IMG/VR virus record: IMGVR_UViG_3300030098_003463
Location: 1 to 52,563 of that record
Source: a virus
Reading direction: 5' to 3' (one strand)
DNA: 52,563 nt
Both the position numbers and the translations under genes were made by a program. Of the stretch, positions 32,190 to 39,100 are shown piece by piece. Each line of letters opens with the position of its first letter. Positions within the stretch are counted from its first letter, which is position 1. Below the pieces are notes generated by a model. The model had not been told where the DNA came from. It saw only the letters and a program-made list of their open reading frames with translations, and made no database searches.

Positions 32190-32972
32190 ATGCCACTGAC
32201 CAAAGAAGAAGAAGCTTTGAGTGCAGAATATTTTAAGGATGCAGCAGAGCTATTAGAAAAAACGTATCGCCGTTTTTATTCTGGTAAAAGAGAAACTTTA
32301 TTTGCAGAGGATCTGGATGTGTTGTGGAACAACGTCCAGCCTATGAATGGATACGAGTTTTTGTTGTCTTGCAAAAAGCATATTAGCGACTTTACTGGCG
32401 ATGACCGCAATGCTGGCGATTGGTTTCCTACGCCAGCTAACCTAAAGAAACATGCTGTGTCGGTTGAAGCAGAGCGCGTTGCTGAACATCAAAGGATGAG
32501 AGCAGAAGAAGCAGAAGCAAGAGGGCAAAAGGTTTCTCTTGGCAAAAACTTTACCACAGTTGCAATTGAAGACCCATACTTACAGGCTATGATGGGCAAA
32601 AAATTTGTTGAATGTTTGAGCGGAGACTCAGCACGTTGTCAGTTTTGTTATGACTCAGGGTATGTAAGGTTCTACTACTACCCTGAGAAAAAAACACACA
32701 TTTTTTTAGGAAAGGAGTGGTTAGATTTATGGGATAGAAACAAAAAACAAGCAGAAGAGTTTCGTATGGCATTAGCAATCTGCGATGAATGCGAAGCCGC
32801 AAAGGACGTTCTTTACAAAGAGAACGAAAAGGAAGAAAGGTTTAGGTTGCCTATGCTTTTTCACATTAGAAAGCTGGTAGCTCGTAGAAAAAATAAGCAC
32901 AAAGAAATATTACGCCGCAAAGATCTTGCGGCAGGAGATCGAACTCAATTGATTGGAGCAAGTTATGACTAA
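32190..32972 (+). CDS. Zinc-ribbon protein, possible replication initiator or helicase loader
   Basis: 260 residues. The N-terminal helical part has FTGDDRNAGDWFPTPANLKK at about 68-87; a W(F/Y)P.P stretch is seen in several phage replication organisers. Two cysteine pairs, C150-QF-C153 and C198-DE-C201, form a probable zinc ribbon. The C-terminal part is basic (IRKLVARRKNKHKEILRRK). The next gene starts by overlapping its end. With no other replication protein recognised, this is the most likely initiator or loader of a host helicase, but the family is not proven. Confidence 0.4.
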   Translation: MPLTKEEEALSAEYFKDAAELLEKTYRRFYSGKRETLFAEDLDVLWNNVQPMNGYEFLLSCKKHISDFTGDDRNAGDWFPTPANLKKHAVSVEAERVAEHQRMRAEEAEARGQKVSLGKNFTTVAIEDPYLQAMMGKKFVECLSGDSARCQFCYDSGYVRFYYYPEKKTHIFLGKEWLDLWDRNKKQAEEFRMALAICDECEAAKDVLYKENEKEERFRLPMLFHIRKLVARRKNKHKEILRRKDLAAGDRTQLIGASYD

Positions 32973-33873
32973 GCAAATAGCAATGGGAAAATTGCCACAT
33001 GACGTAGAGATATTTGAAGTTACTCCGACTGTAGCAAAAGAGTATTTGGACGGCACGTTTGACAGAAATCGTCCAATTGTAGAAAATGCAGTTGCTCACT
33101 ATACAGAACAAATGAGGCAAGGAAACTTTTTAGTTGCAACTCCTTTGATAGTAGCGATAGTAGAAACAACTAATCGCTGTGTGTTAGTAGATGGACAACA
33201 CAGATTGTCTGCAGTTATTCGTTGGAAAAACAAACTAACTTTTACTCTTCTTACATACTATCTAAAGGACGAAGATCAGTTGGCTGATCTATATGCTTGC
33301 ATAGACGTAGGTAGGAGTAGAAATCTTACTGACAATGTAAGAGCGCAAGGCTTTGAGCAAGAGTCTGGTTTAAGCAAAGTTGAGGCTACTCGTTTCGTTT
33401 CTTCTATTTTGTGGGCAGAAAGAAAAGACACTGCCTTTATGCACAAAACATCAATGGCTGGTAGCTATGCAGATCAAATCGAGAATGCCCGTGGTTGGCT
33501 AACCGAAGGCACTGAGTATTTTAGATGTGCAAGAGAAGCTACGGGATTGATGAAAAAATTAGGCCGCAGAAAACCTATAGTTGCTTGTGGTTTAATTACG
33601 TTTAGAGGACAACCCAATAGAGCTACTCAGTTTTGGCGTGGTGTATTTTCTATGGACAACATTGCAGCTAATGATCCAAGAGGTAAATTGCACCACAAGA
33701 TTATTGAAACATCACAAGACAGAACAGCACATGGCAGTGTCGGCGCAGTTTTATTAGCCAGAATTATATGCACGTGCTGGAATGCTTACATCACTAATCG
33801 CCAGTTGACCGTAATTAAACCTATCAAAAGACTTGCATTTCAACGCTGTAATTGGAGAGAGGAAATAAAATGA
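32965..33873 (+). CDS. ParB-fold (DGQHR-type) protein
   Basis: 302 residues from the ATG at 32965, which overlaps the preceding stop. RCVLVDGQHRLSAVIRW at 71-87 is the DGQHR motif of ParB/sulfiredoxin-fold proteins (as in DndB and related phage proteins). ADLYACIDVGRSRNLTDNVRAQG follows. It lacks a clear helix-turn-helix. Such proteins act on DNA or nucleotides; the exact activity is unknown. Its ATGA overlap with the peptidase gene shows coupling. Confidence 0.7.
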   Translation: MTKQIAMGKLPHDVEIFEVTPTVAKEYLDGTFDRNRPIVENAVAHYTEQMRQGNFLVATPLIVAIVETTNRCVLVDGQHRLSAVIRWKNKLTFTLLTYYLKDEDQLADLYACIDVGRSRNLTDNVRAQGFEQESGLSKVEATRFVSSILWAERKDTAFMHKTSMAGSYADQIENARGWLTEGTEYFRCAREATGLMKKLGRRKPIVACGLITFRGQPNRATQFWRGVFSMDNIAANDPRGKLHHKIIETSQDRTAHGSVGAVLLARIICTCWNAYITNRQLTVIKPIKRLAFQRCNWREEIK

Positions 33874-34454
33874 ATACATCAGATCATTCACAAAAAGATT
33901 GGGCAGCAAATATGTTTTGGGAAAATGAAACTCGTATTAGGAAAGAAGAGTTTGACTACCCAGATCACATTGACTTAGATGTCTTAGAAGCTTTAGCAGA
34001 AACAAGAGATATCATAGCAAAGCCTATGTATTTTACTTACCTGACTAAAGGCCCACTAAGGTCGCTGCGCCACCCGATGGGCGATGCTGTTGACCCACAT
34101 TCAAATAGTCACGCTGGCTTTTCTTTACACAAATGGGGTATAGACCACAGCAGGAGCAAAGAAGAAAATGCGATTATTGAAAACACGTTCTCAAAAGCCA
34201 AAGCTTTTGATTGGGATTGCAATTCTAATAGCGATGATGAGTTGTTTGAAGTTTATCTTTTGCTTGCTCAGAAAACAAGATGGACAGGAATCGGAGTCTA
34301 TCCGTTTTGGAACAACAAAGGGTTTCACACCGATATGAGAGATGTTGACCACCCATCTTTTAACGCACATTGGTTTAGAATGAAGGATGGTAGCTATCAC
34401 CGCCTTACTTGGCCTAACTGGAAGAGAGAAATCATTGGGTACTCTAGCCGCTGA
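33870..34454 (+). CDS. M15-type peptidase (D-Ala-D-Ala carboxypeptidase/endolysin-like)
   Basis: 194 residues from the ATG at 33870 (MNTSDHSQKDWAANMFWENE). A TTG six codons earlier is not needed. S85-L-H87-K-W-G90, then A-F-D114-W-D, and G-F-H153-T-D-M-R match the M15 zinc site (S.H..G.A.D and W...HVD.R patterns), so H87, D114 and H153 are the probable zinc ligands. The spacing from H87 to D114 is longer than in short M15 enzymes. No signal peptide, so it would need a holin. Role inferred: cut stem peptides in peptidoglycan at lysis. It is unusual to find it within the early unit. Confidence 0.6.
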   Translation: MNTSDHSQKDWAANMFWENETRIRKEEFDYPDHIDLDVLEALAETRDIIAKPMYFTYLTKGPLRSLRHPMGDAVDPHSNSHAGFSLHKWGIDHSRSKEENAIIENTFSKAKAFDWDCNSNSDDELFEVYLLLAQKTRWTGIGVYPFWNNKGFHTDMRDVDHPSFNAHWFRMKDGSYHRLTWPNWKREIIGYSSR

Positions 34455-34911
34455 AACTCCGAAAGGACAAGCTTATATTCAAAAAGAAAAGCTTTTAGCT
34501 GACTTTATTGCTAGTAAATTCAACGCTACGGCAATAGAACTTGGTAGCAATAACGCATATGTAGATAGATTGTTTTATCGAAACGGCAAATTAGTTTCTA
34601 TAGCAGAAATTAAAAACCGTGAGTTGTCTATTGAAAAACTGTATAAATATAATTCGTATCTTATTTCACATGACAAAATAAAACATGGCGCAAAAATTTC
34701 TGAGCTATTAAAAGTGCCTTATTTTATTTTTGTGCATCTGATAAGATCTGGTAAAATTGTTTATTTTCAAATTACAAATGAAGAGGGGTTAGAAATATCT
34801 GACTACACTATTAGGCAAACAGAAACAAAAGCAGACTGCAATGGAAGTCTTGCATTCAGATACAATGCTTTTTTAAGTTTAGATCAAATGACTGTGATAG
34901 ATGCTTTATGA
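34435..34911 (+). CDS. PD-(D/E)XK nuclease-like protein 1
   Basis: The frame is open from an ATG at 34387, but that ATG lies 68 nt inside the peptidase gene without a proper ribosome site. A TTG at 34435 with GAAGAGAG upstream is preferred, giving 158 residues. The core has NNAYVDRLFYRNGKLVSIAEIKNRE, with Asp 18 nt upstream of an E-I-K, the D...ExK pattern of PD-(D/E)XK nucleases. Its stop overlaps the next ATG (ATGA). Probably a DNA end- or branch-processing enzyme. Confidence 0.5.
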   Translation: MGTLAAETPKGQAYIQKEKLLADFIASKFNATAIELGSNNAYVDRLFYRNGKLVSIAEIKNRELSIEKLYKYNSYLISHDKIKHGAKISELLKVPYFIFVHLIRSGKIVYFQITNEEGLEISDYTIRQTETKADCNGSLAFRYNAFLSLDQMTVIDAL

Positions 34912-35450
34912 CAATAAAAGGGCGTTGGACTGAAAAAGATTTAAAGAAACTAAAAAAGAAACAGTCTAAAGCCCTGCGTAAAAACTCTCGCACAAGACGT
35001 AAAATATCTACTGAAACAGGAAACGCTATAGTGCCTAATGCTATGGGCGTTTTTGCTGGAAGACGTAAAGACATACAAGACAGTAGGACTGACAAGCGTC
35101 ATCCAGATGGTTTATATTTGCGATCTCGTTGGGAAGCAAACTACGCACGATACCTAATGTGGCTTGAGTCAAGGGGAGAAATACAACGGTGGGAATACGA
35201 GCCTGATACTTTTTGGTTTGAAAAAATTAAAAGAGGGGTTCGTTCATACCTGCCAGATTTTAAAATATGGAAAACCGCAGACTCCGAGCCTTATTACGTA
35301 GAGGTAAAAGGTAACATGGACAGCAAGTCAGCCACAAAACTTAAAAGGATGGCTAAGTACTACCCTGACGTTTCTTTAGAGTTATGTGATGCTCATGTTT
35401 ATAACACCATTAGAACAAACTTTAAAAAAATAATTCCTAATTGGGAATGA
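34908..35450 (+). CDS. PD-(D/E)XK endonuclease (phage endonuclease I-like)
   Basis: 180 residues. A basic start (MTIKGRWTEKDLKKLKKKQS) precedes RSRWEANYARYL at 72-83 (E76), WEYEPDTFWFE at 95-105, then SYLPDFKIW at 113-121 (P116-D117) and YYVEVKGNMDS at 129-139 (E132-V-K134). This is a complete PD...ExK site in the style of phage endonucleases related to T7 gp3/VRR-type enzymes. It follows nuclease 1 by ATGA overlap. Role inferred: resolve branched DNA or nick phage/host DNA. Confidence 0.75.
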   Translation: MTIKGRWTEKDLKKLKKKQSKALRKNSRTRRKISTETGNAIVPNAMGVFAGRRKDIQDSRTDKRHPDGLYLRSRWEANYARYLMWLESRGEIQRWEYEPDTFWFEKIKRGVRSYLPDFKIWKTADSEPYYVEVKGNMDSKSATKLKRMAKYYPDVSLELCDAHVYNTIRTNFKKIIPNWE

Positions 35451-36157
35451 TAAAAACAATACCTGCCATAATTTTATTTTTGCTTTATAGCAATGCAAAA
35501 GCTGACAGTGGCATTGCTATGTCTTATCGTTCTATTCCTGCTTACATTACCGAAAACAATGACATAAGCTACAGAACTATTGAAACTGCTATGTTTACTT
35601 GGTATATGGATGACACGTTTAGAGGAAGAGACAAACCCAAAAGCAAACCCATTAAATGGTTAGGTTGGCTTGACACGCGCAGGGGTGCGGGATACACCGT
35701 GGCGTTAAATTTTTTGTGGGGAAATTTAGATAGGACGTTAAACGTCTACGCCGCAGATCTTTTGATTGGCAAAAGGTTTTTTGTATTGCCGCACCTCTGC
35801 CATATTTACTGGAAAATTGGCCCATCTTTACTGAGCGAAAACTGGTATACTAAATCAAGGTCTGTGTATAGATTGGTTTCATCTAAAGAAAATGTATTGT
35901 TTGGCATGGTAGCTAACATAGGATTACAGCTACAAATATTCAAAGGCATTAAAGTTTTTACAGAAGCTGAATTTAGAAACTATGGACCTCTTACTAGTTA
36001 TAGATCAGCCAACAAAATAAATCTTGTTAACAAGATACCGTTTACTGAACGAGAAATTTCAGATCATTACAATGAATATGACCGTCACCAAGGAGTAACT
36101 GCTGCCAAAAAATTAATGCGCGAAAGTTTAAGGTTTGGTATTAGGTTTACTTTTTAG
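35447..36157 (+). CDS. Exported outer-membrane barrel-like protein
   Basis: 236 residues from the ATG at 35447 (ATGA overlap with the nuclease stop). The N-terminus MIKTIPAIILFLLYSNAKAD is a signal peptide with probable cleavage after AKA. The mature part is beta-rich with aromatic-ended strands (AGYTVALNFLWGNLDRTLNVYA, VFGM-like turns, RESLRFGIRFTF at the end with a terminal Phe). A final Phe after a strand is typical of outer-membrane barrels. It may alter the host surface or exclude other phages. A palindrome (36021-36036) lies in the gene. Its stop overlaps that of the leftward giant gene. Confidence 0.6.
   Translation: MIKTIPAIILFLLYSNAKADSGIAMSYRSIPAYITENNDISYRTIETAMFTWYMDDTFRGRDKPKSKPIKWLGWLDTRRGAGYTVALNFLWGNLDRTLNVYAADLLIGKRFFVLPHLCHIYWKIGPSLLSENWYTKSRSVYRLVSSKENVLFGMVANIGLQLQIFKGIKVFTEAEFRNYGPLTSYRSANKINLVNKIPFTEREISDHYNEYDRHQGVTAAKKLMRESLRFGIRFTF
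36021..36036. promoter_or_regulatory. Dispersed operator-like palindrome, copy near the end of the early unit
   Basis: ATCTTGTTAACAAGAT, a perfect 16-bp palindrome sharing its 14-bp core with 6028-6041 and 24291-24308. Confidence 0.6.
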
Positions 36158-39100
36158 AAAAAATCTTCATCCTGCATGTCTTCAATTGCTTCTTCCAAAC
36201 CCATTAACTTTGCTTTGTCAATAAGTCTTTGTTTCATAGCACGTGCTACATCTCTGCGTTTAAACCTTTCTGCTCTGACTACTGCATCAACGTCTACGCT
36301 TCTGAAGTTAAGACCTAAAACTTCTCGCAACGCCTGCTCACTAAATTTACCCTCAGTAGCTCTTTCCCCTAACCTTGCCGCTTTGCCCACAGAAGGTAGC
36401 AAGGTTTTAATAGCATGATATGTTTTCTCGTTAAATGGCAGTTCTAATTCTTCGCCAAAGAATCTGCCTACTGCTGCTTGGTCTTCATAGTCTTGAATGT
36501 TAGAATCCAGAAAATAACTGTACCCTTCATCAGGATAAATTTCTGCCCATATTTTAAGAAACGGAGTCATAGATGACACCATGTCTTTCATGTTGAGCCT
36601 GTTTAAATCTCCATAGGGTAAGTCTGGTGCAAAGTAAACTGGCATACCTTCAGCGTTTAACGGCATCTCTCCAGAGGTAAAAGGCATTCTAATAGCGTTG
36701 ATGTCTTGAAAGTAGTCTGGCGTAGGTATGTTTTCAAAGTCAGCCGACATTGCTTCAATATTATTTTGCAACTTTGGCAACATAGAATACCGTTCAGGGT
36801 GTTGTGCAATTGCTTGGAACTGAAGTGGAATGTTTTTTCGCATCCAAGTATAGAAAGGTATAATTGTTTTTAAATGGTCACGTTCAAAAGGTGTGAGTTC
36901 TCCGTAATCAAATAGGTATCGTTTTACAGATTCAGCAGCTTCATCTGCCGTCATGCCTCGTCCTATTTTCTTTTTATTCAGCAGACCGTTTCCTTTGATT
37001 TGTCCTTGGTCTGTAGTCAGCATTGTAATAAAATGAGCAAGGCGAGAATTGTTTTCCATTTGCTGGCCGTAGTTTCTATTAGCGCGAGTAAACATGTTAT
37101 CGCCAAGTAACTTGTAAGCCTTGCTAAAGAAACTATCTTTTTCAGAAGTCGCTGTGCCAAGAATAGCCTGTGCCGTACTTAAGGTTTCAGGTTCTGTTTC
37201 TACGCCACGCCCAAGGATGTTTTGAAAAAGATAATTTGTTTCTTCATCTGGAGTGAGTCCTACTGTACCACCGTTTGAAAAATCATAAACAGTATCCATC
37301 ATATCTTTAATGTAATCATACGTTCCCTGCATAGCCCTGCCAGTATTCTTGTCTGTAGCACCTTCTAATAAGTATTGTTCAAAACCTCTTGCAAACTTTT
37401 CCTCCCCGTCTACTGTCCAAACAAACCTTTCCATTAATTGTGTGGTCATCTCATCTATGTCTACGTCAGCATTAGGTGCAAGTCGTGCTGACTCCATAGC
37501 ATAATCCATCATTTCTGTGCGAACTTTTTTGTATTGATCTTCGCCAAGCAGCCAACGATGAATTATATCTTGATCGCCTTGATCTAACATCGTGCGTCTA
37601 ATTATATGAGCTAGTTCATGTATGTAAGTCGTAGGGTCAGCAGCTTCTGTAACCAATATGTCTGCTCTGCCATCATCTAAGAAACGTATAGCACCATGCA
37701 ACCCCCCTTCGCCATGTTGTTCCATAAATTTTGGAGTGTCTAAATTCCACGTGCCTACATTTTCTATAGATTTAACTTGGTTTGGATTGTATGCTATTCC
37801 AACCTGATGAAATAGATTTTCCGTGCTATCTGGTTGACCTGTAATCCCACCAGCATGTGAGAGTCCATCATATCCAATTTCTTTTAGGGCTTCAGCTATA
37901 ACTACGTCATGTATTTCTGGGAGATTAACATTTGCTGCACTTAAGTCTTTAGGTATAAAGGTTCCATAACCTAATTCTTGTAAAGCAGTGTTAAGTCTTC
38001 GTTCTGTTATGAAATCTGTTGCACCTAGTTCATGGCCGTTAAAAAGATCTACCTCATAACCTGCTTCCTCAATCCAAGCTGTCATGCCACCTATTACTTC
38101 ATCTCTAGTTCTGCCTAATCCTAAAAAAGAAACTTTTGAATAAGGCACTGTACCGAACAGAGCGGCTGTTCCGTTTTCAAATACTTCGTCTTCATAATCG
38201 GCTCTCGTAACTGGAGTGCCTTTTACTGCGGTAGCATAAGACTCGTTGTCAGTAATTAAGTCAAGGGCTTTTGCTTCCGAGTCAATCTCATAATCATAAT
38301 TTCTTATCCATTGCTTATAGTACTGATCTATTTCACGATTAAATTCGCTGTAGTAATGTTCATACAATTCTTTTTCTGTCGCAGCATCACCAAGCTGCTT
38401 AAAGGCATCCCTTGTGTATGCTGCTGCTAGTATATGTGATGAAGTATTTATTATATCAGTAGCTTCTTTTTCTGCCGCTTCTTTTGATGCAGTTGATTTC
38501 CATGCCCACATAGGGCTTTCAGGATCAGCAATTAATGTTTCGCCAAGACGCAAGTCTCTCCATCTTTTCCCATTGCCTGTTACCATGCTTACGACATAAG
38601 GGTTTTGGGCAAACCAATGAAAACCTAGTACTTCAGCCGACTCACTACTTGGAAGATAATCTGGTATGTCTTTTTCCCATCTAGTAACATACCTATCTAA
38701 TGCAACAATTTCCCTAAGTTTAGGATCGTCTGGTGGCTTAACGGCTAAATATTCTTCCCCTCCCATTTTAACATTTTCATCACCATACCTTTTACGACTA
38801 CGTGGCGTTTTACGTACTTCTAAGTCAACAAAAGCAAGATTTTTTCCTTGCAACCTGCCTTGTGTTTTGTATTCGTCTAAGTGGGCACCACTTAGCCGTG
38901 GTGGTGTTATGGGCGTAGTCATTCGTTGTGGCTGACCAAGCTCAAATCGCTCTCTTAAGTAAAGGTCGTATGATACACTAGTAGACTCATCAAGACCTTC
39001 TCTTAAACTTTCAATTTTATTTTTAGCTATTTCTATTTGCTCTTCTGTTGGCCCTACAGGTTTCCAAGGCGTACCTTGCATACCGCCTTCTGGTATTAGA

